Of a stretch of DNA of 64,000 nt, positions 1 through 8,914 are shown piece by piece. The notes beneath the pieces were generated by a model, which did not search any database, was not told the origin of the DNA, and saw nothing but the letters and a program-made list of their open reading frames with translations. Position numbers and translations under genes: made by a program. The number at the start of each line of letters is the position of its first letter. Position 1 is the stretch's first letter. The stretch comes from Micromonospora profundi (GTDB lineage: Bacteria > Actinomycetota > Actinomycetes > Mycobacteriales > Micromonosporaceae), in the NCBI RefSeq assembly GCF_011927785.1, contig NZ_JAATJK010000001.1, positions 4,063,001 to 4,127,000 of the forward strand. Direction: 5' to 3'.

Positions 1-1156
1 CGGCGAGGAAGCGGTCCGGGTCCATGTAGCCGAGCACCACTGCCGCGTCGGTGACGGTCGGCTTCGTGCCGCCCCGGCCGTAGCAGACCGGGCCGGGGTC
101 GGCACCGGCGCTCTGCGGGCCGACCTTGAGCAGGCCGTGGTCCAGCCAGGCGATCGAGCCGCCGCCGGCGCCGATGGTACGGATGTCGTACGTCGGGATG
201 AGCAGCGGGAAGTGCTCCAGCTGCGCCTCGTACGCGGCGACCGGATTGCCGCGCTCGATCACGCAGGCGTCCAGTGAGGTGCCGCCGATGTCGAAGGTGA
301 GCACGTTGTCGCGGCCCAGCTCCGAGGCGATGTAGGCGGCACCGACGATGCCACCGGCCGGGCCGGAGAGCACTGTGTGGGTGGGTGCCGTCTTGGCGAC
401 CGCGCTGGTCATCGAACCGCCGCCGGAGCGCATGATCAGGAAGCGTCCGTCGAAGCCGCGCTCGGCCAGCCCGGCCTCAAGCTCGTCCACGTACCGCTCG
501 AAGATCGGCCGGATGTACGCCTCAAGCACTGTGGTGCTGGTCCGCTCGTACTCGCGGTACTCGCGCACGATGTCCGTCGACAGCGACAGGCTGACGTCGG
601 GGAACTCCTCGTGGATGAGGCGCGCGGCCTCCCGCTCGTGGCTCGGGTCGAGGAACGAGTGCAGGAAGCAGATGGCGATCGAGGTGACCTGCTGGTCCAC
701 AACGAGTGTGCGGGCGGCTGCCCGGACGCTCTCCGGGTCCAGCTCCTCCACGACCCGTCCCCGATAGTCGAGTCGGCCCCGTACGCCCGCTGTGAAGCGG
801 CGCTGCACGAGGCTCTCCGGCCGCTGGTACTGGAAGTCGTACATGTGGTCGGAGGGCACGTTGCCGCGACCGATCAGGAAGATGTCCCGGAAACCCTCGT
901 TGGTGATGATTCCGGTACGTCCACCCCGGCGCTCCAGCACCGCGTTGAGCCCGAGGGTGGTGCCGTGGATGAACAGCTCCACCTCGGACAGGTCGGTGCC
1001 GAGCGCGGTGATCGCGGCGAGCACGCCGTCCGCGGGTCGGGCCGGTGTCGTCGCCGCCTTGCGGAAGCGGACCCGGTTGGTGCGCGTGTCGAGTTCCATG
1101 GCGTCCACGAAGGTGCCGCCAATGTCGACGGCGAGCCGGATGGGGCGACGGGTCAT
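1..1156 (-). CDS. Hydantoinase/oxoprolinase A-type subunit, partial (3' end beyond left edge)
   Basis: The visible 385 residues are the N-terminal part of a HyuA/5-oxoprolinase-type protein, the ATP-dependent subunit of amide-ring opening or acetophenone-carboxylase-like enzymes. The actin-like phosphate loop DIGGTFVD sits at residues 11-18, followed by HGTTLGLNAVLERRG, SGPAGGIVGA, FDIGGTSLD and IGAGGGS, all typical of the family. The ATG overlaps the stop of the upstream ABC ATPase by four bases (ATGA), so it is the last visible gene of the peptide-transport operon. This suggests the imported substrate is a cyclic amide or peptide derivative. The substrate cannot be told from the sequence, and the partner B subunit would lie further left. 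Confidence 0.85.
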   Translation of the reverse strand, partial: MTRRPIRLAVDIGGTFVDAMELDTRTNRVRFRKAATTPARPADGVLAAITALGTDLSEVELFIHGTTLGLNAVLERRGGRTGIITNEGFRDIFLIGRGNVPSDHMYDFQYQRPESLVQRRFTAGVRGRLDYRGRVVEELDPESVRAAARTLVVDQQVTSIAICFLHSFLDPSHEREAARLIHEEFPDVSLSLSTDIVREYREYERTSTTVLEAYIRPIFERYVDELEAGLAERGFDGRFLIMRSGGGSMTSAVAKTAPTHTVLSGPAGGIVGAAYIASELGRDNVLTFDIGGTSLDACVIERGNPVAAYEAQLEHFPLLIPTYDIRTIGAGGGSIAWLDHGLLKVGPQSAGADPGPVCYGRGGTKPTVTDAAVVLGYMDPDRFLA

Positions 1157-3189
1157 GGTGTGACAGCCTGCCTTCCGATGAGGGCGGGGAGCTCGGGAAC
1201 GCGCCAGCAGGCGGCCCGGCTCTCGCCGTACGACTGAAGCTCCTGCCGCTCCGCCCGGCACCGGTCGGTGACGAACGGACACCGGGCGGCCAACGGGCAC
1301 CCGGTCGCGGCGTCGGCTTCTTCGAGGTCCTTGACCAGTTCAACGGACTCGCCGTCGGATCCGGCCGTCCCGCCGAGACGGGGTGCGCTGCCGAGCAGCG
1401 CCCGGGTGTAGGGGTGCCGGGGGTTGTCGAAGACGACGTCCACCGGCCCCTCCTCGACGATCTGGCCGAGGTAGAGCACCACGACGCGGTCGGCGAAGCC
1501 CCGAACGGTCGCCAGGTCGTGGGAGATGAACACCGAGGCGCGGTCCGCGTCGGCGGCCACGTCGGCGATCACCGCGAGAATCTGCGCCTGCACAGTGACG
1601 TCCAGGGCCGAGGTCGGCTCGTCGAAGACGATCAGATTCGGCTCGCCGACCAGGGCGCGGGCGATGCCGATCCGTTGCGCCTGGCCGCCGGACAGCTCGT
1701 GCGGGTACCGCTGGAGAATCGAGCGGTCCAGCTCCATGCGGTCCAGCACGGCGGCGACCCGCGCGTTCCGTTCCGCCGGGGACAGGCCAGCGGCCCGCAA
1801 AGGCTCGGCGATGGAGTCGCCGACCGGACGGCGCGGGCTCAGCGAGCCGATCGGGTCCTGGAAGACGAGCTGGGCACGGGTACGTGCGCGCCGCAGAGCC
1901 CGCCCTCGGGGGCGGGGCCGGCCCGGTTGCTTGACCAGGGCCTGCCCGGCGACGGTGACAGTGCCGGACGTGGGCGCGACAAGACCCATGATGAGCTTGG
2001 CAAGCGTGCTCTTGCCGCAGCCGCTCTCGCCCACCACGCCAAGTGTCTCGCCCGGTGCGAGCCGCAGCGTGACGCCCCGCAGCGCGTGGTGCCCGCCGGA
2101 GCCGAACCGGCTGCGATAGACCACGTGCGCGTCGTCGATCTCCAGCACGGCGGGCTTGCGGTCCGCCTCGGCCGGCTCCGCGCCGGCTTCGGCCGTTGTG
2201 GGCGACGTCGACGGCGCGCCGGCGTCCAGCGGCCGGGTCTGCGGGTGGAAGCAGGCCAGGGACCAGTCACCGCGTCCGCCGGCGAGCGGCTTGGTGGCCG
2301 GCCGCCGGGACGAACAGGTGCCGTCGGCGTGCGCGCAGCGGGCCACGAACGGGCAGTTCTCCGGTGCCTGGGTGAGCAGGGGCATGGCGCCGGGGGTGGC
2401 GACGACCGGCCGGCCGCCGACGTCCGGCACCGAGCGCAGCAACGCCCTTGTGTACGGGTGCGCGGGCTCCCGCAGCACCTGCTCGGCGGGGCCGCTCTCC
2501 ACCACCGTTCCGGCGTAGAGCACCACCACCCGGTCGCAGACCTCCGCGATGGAGGCGAGGTCGTGGGAGATCAGCAGCACGCCCCGGCCGTCGGTGTCGG
2601 CGGCGTGCCGGAACTGCCGCAGGATCTCCCGGGTCAGCGTCACGTCGAGGCCGGTGGTCGGCTCGTCGGCGATCAGCAGGTCGGGGGCGCACCCGGTGGC
2701 CAGCGAGATCATCACCCGCTGGGCCATGCCGCCGGACAGCTCGTGGGCGTACGCGTCGAGCCGGCGCTGCGGGCTGCGGATGCCGACCGCCTCGAACAGC
2801 TCACGCGCCGCCTCGCGGGCCTGGGCGCCGGACATCTCCTGGTGGGTCGCGAGCCGGTCGACGAGCTGCTTGCCGATGGTGCGTGTGGGGCTGAGCGCGC
2901 CGCGCGGGTTCTGGAAGCAGATCGCCACCCCCCGCCCCCGGTGTGCGGCCAACGCCGTGTCGTCCATGCGCAGCACGTCCGACCCGTCGAAGAGCACCTG
3001 CCCGGTGGCGTGTGAACCGCCGGGGAGCAGGCCGACGATGGCGCGGGCCACCATGCTCTTGCCGCCGCCGCTCTCACCGACCAGGCCGACGACCTCGCCG
3101 GGTCGCACGCTGAAGCTCACGTTGCTGAGCGCTGCCACCTGCCGGCCGGGCCGGCGGATGAGCACGGAAAGGTTCTCGATGGACAGCAT
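1153..3189 (-). CDS. Oligopeptide ABC transporter, fused double ATP-binding protein (DppD-DppF type)
   Basis: This cytoplasmic ATPase powers peptide or nickel-family uptake by the permeases encoded just upstream. One 678-residue chain carries two complete ABC domains. The first has Walker A GESGGGKS near residue 38, signature LSGGMAQR and Walker B LLIADEPT. The second has Walker A GESGCGKST near residue 390, signature LSGGQAQR and LIVFDEPTSALD. Each domain ends with the oligopeptide-ABC C-terminal region (HPYTRALL, then a cysteine-containing segment). Many bacteria encode the two ATPases separately, so the fusion is worth noting. A GTG two codons upstream, at 3195, would give a four-base GTGA overlap with the permease stop and is an equally good start. 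Confidence 0.92.
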   Translation of the reverse strand: MLSIENLSVLIRRPGRQVAALSNVSFSVRPGEVVGLVGESGGGKSMVARAIVGLLPGGSHATGQVLFDGSDVLRMDDTALAAHRGRGVAICFQNPRGALSPTRTIGKQLVDRLATHQEMSGAQAREAARELFEAVGIRSPQRRLDAYAHELSGGMAQRVMISLATGCAPDLLIADEPTTGLDVTLTREILRQFRHAADTDGRGVLLISHDLASIAEVCDRVVVLYAGTVVESGPAEQVLREPAHPYTRALLRSVPDVGGRPVVATPGAMPLLTQAPENCPFVARCAHADGTCSSRRPATKPLAGGRGDWSLACFHPQTRPLDAGAPSTSPTTAEAGAEPAEADRKPAVLEIDDAHVVYRSRFGSGGHHALRGVTLRLAPGETLGVVGESGCGKSTLAKLIMGLVAPTSGTVTVAGQALVKQPGRPRPRGRALRRARTRAQLVFQDPIGSLSPRRPVGDSIAEPLRAAGLSPAERNARVAAVLDRMELDRSILQRYPHELSGGQAQRIGIARALVGEPNLIVFDEPTSALDVTVQAQILAVIADVAADADRASVFISHDLATVRGFADRVVVLYLGQIVEEGPVDVVFDNPRHPYTRALLGSAPRLGGTAGSDGESVELVKDLEEADAATGCPLAARCPFVTDRCRAERQELQSYGESRAACWRVPELPALIGRQAVTP

Positions 3190-3191
3190 GG

Positions 3192-4076
3192 TCACCGCCG
3201 CTTCGCGTTCGCGCGGTCCTGCAGGCCCTCGCCCAGCAGGCTGAACCCGAGGACGCAGACGAACAGGGCCAGGCCGGGCGGGACCGAGGTCCACCACCGT
3301 CCACCGACCACGTCTGCGGCGCCCAGGCTGATCATGGCACCCCATTCCGCCTCGGGGATGCTCACACCCAGACCGAGGAAGGAGAGCCCGGCCAGGGTGA
3401 GCATCGCCCAGCCGCAGTTCAGCGGCGCGATCACCCGGACGGGAGTGAGGCTGTTGGGCAGCAGGTGCCGCCACAGCACGCCCACCGGCGACGCGCCGGA
3501 GGTGATCGCGGCGTCCACGAACGGCAACTCGCGCAGCGACCGCACCTCGGCGCGGACCAGCCGGGCGTACGCCGGGGCGTTCACCGCGGCGATCGTGATG
3601 ATGAGGTTGATCGTGCCGTTGCCGAGCAGGGCGGCCACGGCGAGCGCCAGGATGAACGTGGGGAACGACTGGAAGATGTCGACCACCCGCATCAGCACGT
3701 CGTCGAGCCAGCCGCCGAAGTAGCCGGCGATCAGTCCGAGCAGGGTGCCGACGACCACCGCGAGCGCGACAGCGGCCAGGGCGATGCCCAGGTCGAGACG
3801 GGCGGCGTAGAGCATCCGGCTCCAGATGTCCATGCCGTTGCCGTCGGTGCCGAGCAGGTGGTTGCCACCCGGGGCGACAAGGGTGTTCGCCGGGTCGATC
3901 TCGGTTTCGCCCCACGGGCTCAGCAGCGGCGCGAACACCGCCACCAGCGCGACCACCGACAGGATTGTCGCCCCGGCGATGATCAGACGCCGTGCGAAAC
4001 GGCTGTCCCGGTCGCCGCCCGGGACGACCACGGGCACCGTGGAGTCGCCGGTGACGGCGGTGCGCAGCTCGGCCAT
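3192..4076 (-). CDS. Oligopeptide ABC transporter permease (DppC/OppC type)
   Basis: This 294-residue inner-membrane permease has a cytoplasmic N terminus, a first helix at about residues 27-49 and the OppC N-terminal region. The binding-protein-dependent transport domain with several helices follows. The loop near residues 200-225 (EVRSLRELPFVDAAITSGAS) is the EAA-type motif that docks on the ATPase. The ATG shares one base with the stop of the upstream permease gene (TGATG), and the stop touches the ATPase start, so the genes are translationally coupled. Its role is substrate passage together with the DppB-like partner. Confidence 0.93.
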   Translation of the reverse strand: MAELRTAVTGDSTVPVVVPGGDRDSRFARRLIIAGATILSVVALVAVFAPLLSPWGETEIDPANTLVAPGGNHLLGTDGNGMDIWSRMLYAARLDLGIALAAVALAVVVGTLLGLIAGYFGGWLDDVLMRVVDIFQSFPTFILALAVAALLGNGTINLIITIAAVNAPAYARLVRAEVRSLRELPFVDAAITSGASPVGVLWRHLLPNSLTPVRVIAPLNCGWAMLTLAGLSFLGLGVSIPEAEWGAMISLGAADVVGGRWWTSVPPGLALFVCVLGFSLLGEGLQDRANAKRR

Positions 4077-5086
4077 CAGAGCCTCACTCTCGGGTCGAGG
4101 ATCGCGTGGACCACGTCGGCGATGAGGAACACCAGCACGTAGCACAACGCGATGACCAGCACCGACGCCTGCACCACCGGGTAGTCCCGGTAGAGCAGAC
4201 CGCGCAGGGCCCACTGGCCGAAGCCCTGCCACGAGTACACGTACTCAACGAGCACTGTCGAGCCGATGGCGGTGCCGAAGACCAACGCGGCAAGCGACGG
4301 CAGCCGGACCAGCGTCGCCCGCATCAGATAGCCGTAGTGCAGGGTGCGGCCACGCAGGCCGTGTGCCTGCGCCGCGGCGTACGACTCGGAGTGCAGCACC
4401 TCCAGCGCGGAGGCCCGTACGCTGCGCAGCAGCGGCGCGACCACGCCGACGACGAGGGTCAGCACTGGCAGTGCCAGGTACGCCGCGGCGGAGGCGAACG
4501 CCGGTCCGTTGGCGGTGAGCACGGCGTCGACGAGGTCGGCGCCGGTGATCGGCGTGAGGTTCGTGTCGGGGTCGACGCGCCCGTTGGGTGCCGGGAACCA
4601 GCCGAGGATGCTGTAGCCGACGAGCACCAGCACCAGGCCGAGCCAGAACTCGGGTACGGAGTTGCCGGCCAGGGCGAACATCCGGACGCTGTGGTCGCCG
4701 AGCCGGTTGGCCCGTCGGGCCGACCAGACGCCGAGCACTGTCGCCACCACGAGGGCGATGGTCACGGCGATGACGACGAGTTCCAGGGTGGGCCCGATCC
4801 TCAGCGCCATCTCCGAGCCCACGGAGTTGCCGCTCTGGATGGAGGTACCGAAGTCCCCGGTGACCAATCCCCCGAGGTAGTCGAGGAACTGTTGCCACAG
4901 CGACTTGTCCAGGCCGAAGCGGACCCGGGCGGCTTCGGCGTCCTCCGCGCTGGCGTTGGGCCCGAGGATGCTGCGTACCGGGTCGCCCGGCAGCACGCGG
5001 ACCAGGAGGAACGCCAGGACGACCACTCCGAGCAGAACGGGGATCAGCTGGAGCAGTCGCCTGACGACGAACCGGAAGATACGCAT
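4076..5086 (-). CDS. Oligopeptide ABC transporter permease (DppB/OppB type)
   Basis: This 336-residue membrane permease begins with the classic DppB N terminus (RRLLQLIPVLLGVVVLAFLL, then RVLPGDP) and has the roughly six helices expected of the family. The cytoplasmic coupling loop is ASALEVLHSESYAAAQAHGL. The chosen ATG lies 14 bases after the stop of the binding-protein gene. An in-frame upstream extension would run into that gene and has no family similarity. The gene sits second in the operon SBP, permease B, permease C, fused ATPase, hydantoinase. Confidence 0.93.
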   Translation of the reverse strand: MRIFRFVVRRLLQLIPVLLGVVVLAFLLVRVLPGDPVRSILGPNASAEDAEAARVRFGLDKSLWQQFLDYLGGLVTGDFGTSIQSGNSVGSEMALRIGPTLELVVIAVTIALVVATVLGVWSARRANRLGDHSVRMFALAGNSVPEFWLGLVLVLVGYSILGWFPAPNGRVDPDTNLTPITGADLVDAVLTANGPAFASAAAYLALPVLTLVVGVVAPLLRSVRASALEVLHSESYAAAQAHGLRGRTLHYGYLMRATLVRLPSLAALVFGTAIGSTVLVEYVYSWQGFGQWALRGLLYRDYPVVQASVLVIALCYVLVFLIADVVHAILDPRVRL

Positions 5087-5100
5087 GGGCGGATGGCGTC

Positions 5101-6756
5101 CTAGGCCGACGCGCTCAGGTACCGCAGGCGGGCGAGACCGTCCATGGGCTGCACCCAACCGGCCACGGACTCCCGCACGGGCAGGTTGAAGTTCGGCTGG
5201 CAGATGACCACCCACGGCACGTCCGCGGCGAGGATCTCCTGGACCCGCTTCCAGAGCGCGTTACGGGCAGCCGTGTCGACGGTGGTGTGCGACTTCTCGT
5301 AGATCTGCTCGATCTCCGGGTTGCTGTAGTTGGAGTAGTTGAGGTTGGCGCCCTTCACGAAGCTCGTGGCGAGCATGTACTCGATGTCGTCGACCCAGAG
5401 CTGCCCGGAGGTGATCTGGAGCGGGATGTTCTTCTTGGTCCGTCGCTCGCCGAGGGTCGCGGGGTCCAGCGGGGTCAGCTTGAGCCTGATGCCCGCCTTC
5501 GCGGCCTCGCTCTGCACCTGGACGGCGATCTTCTGCTGTTCCTCGTTGTCGGACTCGAAGACCAGCTCGGAGTCCAGCGACGAACGGCCGGCGGCGGCCA
5601 TCGCGGCCTTGGCCTTGTCGATGTCGTGGGCGTACGGGTAGCCGTTGTCGTCGTGTCCGGGCATGTCCAGCGGCACAGTGCTCTTGGCCGCGCGGGCGTC
5701 ACCGCCGTACACGTTGCTGATGATCTGCTCGTAGGGCACGGCATAGGCGAGCGCCTTACGGATGTTCACGTCGTTGAACGGCGCCGCGGTGACAGACATC
5801 TGGATGGCGACCTGGCGGTTGCTGGGGGCCGAGATGACCTTGATGCCGGGCGTCTTCTTGAGGTCCTGGATGTCGCGCTGGCTGATGCCGAGGGCGATGT
5901 CGACGTCACCGGCCTGCAGCTGCAACCGCTGGTTGGACGCGGCCGGCACGACCGAGATCCGGATGGTCGGCGTCTTGGCCGGGTCGGGGCCCGGGTAGTC
6001 GGTGTTCGCGCTGAGCTCGATCTCCTGGCCCTGGTTGGCCTTCGTAACGTTGTAGTAGCCGCCGGTGGGCGGGTTCTTCGCGAACCACTCCTTGGCCCAG
6101 GGGTCGCTGGCGGTGGCGTGCTTCTTGGCCTCGACGGAGTCGAAGACGTACAGCGAGATCGCCTGGATCTGCCGGGTGAGGGCGCTGGGGAACGCCTGGT
6201 GGAACTCGACGGTGTAGTCGTCGACGACCTTGACCTGGTCGGCGCTCGTGAGGCCGATGGTGCGGTAGACGCCTGCCACGTTGGCCTGGGCGGCGAACGC
6301 GCGGTCCTTCGACCACTTCACGTCGGCGGCCTTCATCTCGTTGCCGCTTGCGAACTTCACGCCGCGACGCAGCTTGAGCGTCCACACCTTCTGCTCGGCG
6401 TCGGGCTGGAACGACTCGGCGAACGTCGGGGTGACGTTCTGGGTGTCGAGGATCTGGCTGCCGCTGGCGGTGGTGACCCCGTAGTCGATCAGGTACGGGA
6501 AGACGTTCTTGTAGAGCATCAGCGCGGTCAGGTCGAAGCCGACGAAGTCCTGGTCCCAGCTCGACAGGTAGCTCGAGACAGCGATGCGCAACGTCTTGGC
6601 GGCGGGTCCGCCCGACGCGCCGTCCTTCGGCTTGTTGCCGCTGTCCGCAGCGCAGGCGCCGGTGGCCAGAAGGAGCGCGACGCTGCCGCCCAACTGCAGA
6701 ACCCCGCGGCGGGAGAGCGCGGGCGAGGAGGCGCCCGAGCGGTGTGAACGAGCCAT
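5101..6756 (-). CDS. Extracellular peptide-type solute-binding lipoprotein (SBP family 5)
   Basis: This 551-residue binding protein captures the substrate outside the membrane. The N terminus carries SRRGVLQLGG, a twin-arginine-like n-region, then a hydrophobic stretch and the lipobox ATGAC with the lipidated Cys near residue 35. Export by Tat and lipid anchoring are therefore likely. The rest is a family 5 (DppA/OppA-like) fold with the conserved FHQAFPSAL and RKALAYAVPYEQI segments. A strong AGGAGG lies eight bases before the ATG. It is the first gene of the operon, and its upstream region carries a cluster of GTTCAC boxes that may be its operator. Confidence 0.93.
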   Translation of the reverse strand: MARSHRSGASSPALSRRGVLQLGGSVALLLATGACAADSGNKPKDGASGGPAAKTLRIAVSSYLSSWDQDFVGFDLTALMLYKNVFPYLIDYGVTTASGSQILDTQNVTPTFAESFQPDAEQKVWTLKLRRGVKFASGNEMKAADVKWSKDRAFAAQANVAGVYRTIGLTSADQVKVVDDYTVEFHQAFPSALTRQIQAISLYVFDSVEAKKHATASDPWAKEWFAKNPPTGGYYNVTKANQGQEIELSANTDYPGPDPAKTPTIRISVVPAASNQRLQLQAGDVDIALGISQRDIQDLKKTPGIKVISAPSNRQVAIQMSVTAAPFNDVNIRKALAYAVPYEQIISNVYGGDARAAKSTVPLDMPGHDDNGYPYAHDIDKAKAAMAAAGRSSLDSELVFESDNEEQQKIAVQVQSEAAKAGIRLKLTPLDPATLGERRTKKNIPLQITSGQLWVDDIEYMLATSFVKGANLNYSNYSNPEIEQIYEKSHTTVDTAARNALWKRVQEILAADVPWVVICQPNFNLPVRESVAGWVQPMDGLARLRYLSASA

Positions 6757-6831
6757 GAGTAGTCCTCCTAGAACCAGGGGGAGACGGGCCGCCCAGCGGA
6801 CCCACCCCGAGTTCTACAGGATTAAGCGAGA

Positions 6832-6960
6832 GTGAACAAGCGGGTGAACGGTGTTCACGGTCCGTCTCTGCACCTTTGCCCGAAACCCTTCTCGAAGTGC
6901 GGGATTAGCAGGTAGGAAGCGTTCACACGGGTTCACAGAATCGTTACCAAACCCGTTCAC
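6832..6960. promoter_or_regulatory. Cluster of six GTTCAC/GTGAAC hexamers upstream of the peptide ABC operon
   Basis: The hexamer GTTCAC or its complement occurs at 6832, 6844, 6853, 6921, 6931 and 6955. The pair at 6844-6858 forms a perfect inverted repeat GTGAAC-GGT-GTTCAC. The other three are direct copies, two of them ten bases apart. On the minus strand a promoter-like TTGTTC, 17 bases, TAGAAC overlaps the box at 6832. The arrangement suggests co-operative binding of a regulator controlling the binding-protein gene. The regulator is not identified. Confidence 0.45.
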
Positions 6961-7548
6961 GGCGAGCCGCCCGAATGAAGGGCTCCAGCGGGTCCCCCGG
7001 TCGCCCGGCGTGCGACCCGACGCGCTGTGAGCGCTCACACGCGCCCGGGCGACCACACCTCTGGAATTTGCGGTCGGCGGCGCGATAGTTACGGCGGAGG
7101 AACGTGCCGCCAGGACGCCCTGGACCGACCCGGCGAGGCGGTGCCGCGCCCCCGGGAGACAGCAGCCGCCGCCCTACTTTCCGCAAGACGGCGGCTGGAG
7201 ATGTTATCGATAAACTGCTATCTTTCGGCGCGGGAGTGCAGGGCACGCTCCCCGTCACCCCAGCCAATCGGCAGGGCGCTCGTGGGCACCACCACCGCGC
7301 CGCCTGGCCGGTCGGCGACAAGTCCGGGCCGCTCCGCCGATGCTGGCTGACCGCAGGCGGCCAACGGGCGATTCCGACCCGGCCACATGCCCAGCCTCCC
7401 CCCGCCCGCACGGGCGCCCCCGCATCGACGGAGAGCCCGGGCACGAACCGGCTCGTCGATGGCGGACGAGCCGGGCACAGCCGGCGGGTCGTTCGGTCGA
7501 CGTCGTGCGCACCACCGGCCCAGACGATCAAGGGCAAGGAGGCAAGCA
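6961..7548. other. Intergenic region without a supportable gene
   Basis: No reading frame here resembles a protein family, and the long antisense frames are high-GC shadows. The stretch holds the 5' regions of the divergent peptide-transport operon and the secreted esterase gene. It includes an AT-rich palindromic site at 7203-7215 and, next to the esterase start, an AAGGAGG ribosome-binding site at 7536-7542. Confidence 0.5.
7203..7215 (+). promoter_or_regulatory. Candidate operator GTTATCGATAAAC
   Basis: A perfect ten-base palindrome TTATCGATAA (7204-7213) with a central CG stands out in very GC-rich sequence. Palindromes with a central CG are typical of LacI-family operators, which often control polysaccharide-degrading genes. 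It lies about 335 bases before the CBM2 esterase gene, farther than a usual promoter, so a long leader or an unseen transcript start would be needed. Confidence 0.35.
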
Positions 7549-8868
7549 ATGGTCAAACGTACACAGCTGTTGTCGACAATCGCCGCCGCAGCCGTTCTCC
7601 TCGCGGCGTCCACCGGTGCGGCGTTGAGCGGCGCGCTGGGCGCCACGGCGGAGGCCGCGACCAACGGCACGCTCGCGGCGACCGCCGGATGCGGTAAGGC
7701 GCCCACCCTGACCAGCGGGACGCGCACCATCTCCAGCAGCGGGCAGAACCGCACCTACATCCTGCGGATCCCGGACAACTACGACAGGAACCGCCCCTAC
7801 CGGCTGATCTTCGGCTTCCACTGGCTGAACGGGTCGGCGAACAACGTCGCCTCGGCCGGCTACTACGGTCTGCTGCCGCTGTCGAACAACAGCACGATCT
7901 TCGTCGCGCCCCAGGGCATCGACAACGGCTGGGCCAACACCAACGGCCGCGACCTGACCCTCTTCGACGACATCTCCCGGCAGGTGGAGAACGACCTCTG
8001 CGTCGAAACGACCCAGCGCTTCGCCCTCGGCTGGAGCTACGGCGGGGCGATGAGCTACGCGGTGGCCTGCGCGCGGCCCACCGTCGTCCGGGCGGTAACC
8101 GTGATTTCCGGCGCCAACCTCAGCGGATGCAACGGCGGCACCCAGCCCGTCGCCTACTTCGGCATCCACGGCACCTTCGACAGCGTCCTCAACATCTCCA
8201 TGGGTCGATCGCTGCGGGACACGTTCGTCCGGAACAACGGTTGCACCGCGCAGAGCCCACGCGAGCCGAGCCGAGGCAGCCTCACCCACATCACCACCAC
8301 CTACTCCGGCTGCCGGGCCGGATACCCGGTGCAGTGGGCAGCCTTCGACGGCGACCACACCCCCAGCCCTGTCGACGGGTCGTCAAGCCCGAACGACTCG
8401 CGGACGTGGACCTCTGCGGAGATCTGGCGGTTCTTCACCCAGTTCGAGACCACGCCGCCGCCCACCACCGCGCCGCCGACGAGCCCGCCACCCACGTCCG
8501 CGCCGCCCACCACGCCTCCGCCGACCACACCGCCACCCACCACCCCGCCGCCGACCGGCGAACCGGGCGTCTGCACCGCCACCTACCGCACCGTGAACAC
8601 CTGGCCCGGCGGTTTCCAGGCTGAGGTCACAGTGGCCAACACCAGCACCGCCCCGCTCAACGGCTGGACCGTGCGCCTGGGCCTGGCCTCCGGCCAGACC
8701 ATCAGCAGCCTCTGGAACGGCGTCAACACCGGCACCACCGGCACCGTCAGCGTCCAGAACGCCGCATACAACGGCTCGTTGGGCCCGAACGCCTCCACCA
8801 CCTTCGGATTCACCGCCACCGGCAACGGCGCCACGCCGCCCAGCGGCGTCACCTGCACCAGCCCTTGA
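7549..8868 (+). CDS. Secreted CE1 esterase with C-terminal CBM2 (feruloyl-esterase-like)
   Basis: This 439-residue secreted enzyme probably cleaves ferulate or acetate esters from plant cell-wall polysaccharide. A signal peptide spans about residues 1-36. The alpha/beta-hydrolase domain starts at CGKAPTL, resembles fungal type-D feruloyl esterases and LpqC/PHB-depolymerase relatives, and has nucleophile motif GWSYGG with Ser 163, a later HGTFDS segment and FDGDHTP supplying Asp and His candidates. A PTTPPP linker at about 302-340 leads to a CBM2 (residues 342-439) with the usual WPGGFQ and NGW aromatic motifs. AAGGAGG precedes the ATG. Its position beside the hydroxycinnamate island supports ferulate release, but acetylxylan esterase remains possible. 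Confidence 0.85.
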   Translation: MVKRTQLLSTIAAAAVLLAASTGAALSGALGATAEAATNGTLAATAGCGKAPTLTSGTRTISSSGQNRTYILRIPDNYDRNRPYRLIFGFHWLNGSANNVASAGYYGLLPLSNNSTIFVAPQGIDNGWANTNGRDLTLFDDISRQVENDLCVETTQRFALGWSYGGAMSYAVACARPTVVRAVTVISGANLSGCNGGTQPVAYFGIHGTFDSVLNISMGRSLRDTFVRNNGCTAQSPREPSRGSLTHITTTYSGCRAGYPVQWAAFDGDHTPSPVDGSSSPNDSRTWTSAEIWRFFTQFETTPPPTTAPPTSPPPTSAPPTTPPPTTPPPTTPPPTGEPGVCTATYRTVNTWPGGFQAEVTVANTSTAPLNGWTVRLGLASGQTISSLWNGVNTGTTGTVSVQNAAYNGSLGPNASTTFGFTATGNGATPPSGVTCTSP

Positions 8869-8880
8869 CCGACGGCGACA

Positions 8881-8914
8881 CGTGTGCCCGGAGCCAGCCG
8901 GCTCCGGGCACACG
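8881..8914 (+). terminator. Strong stem-loop terminator after the esterase gene
   Basis: Perfect 15-base arms (CGTGTGCCCGGAGCC and its complement) flank a four-base AGCC loop, 12 bases after the esterase stop. There is no T tract, as is common for actinobacterial terminators. Confidence 0.8.

Noticed and set aside
1045..3015. Long plus-strand frame opposite the ABC ATPase gene
   Set aside because: It is the antisense shadow of a high-GC gene, has no domain similarity, and is rich in Arg/Gly/Pro with no ribosome site.
5287..6747. 486-residue plus-strand frame opposite the binding-protein gene
   Set aside because: It has Val/Asp/Gly-rich shadow composition, and the opposite strand encodes a clear SBP family 5 lipoprotein.
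6832..6960. Possible CRISPR-like array of GTTCAC repeats
   Set aside because: The units are six bases long with uneven spacing and partly inverted, which fits operators and not CRISPR repeats.
8455..8560. CCGCCGACC-type tandem DNA repeats
   Set aside because: They encode the Pro/Thr linker of the esterase, so they are protein-level repeats and not a separate DNA element; the same holds for 32510-32640.
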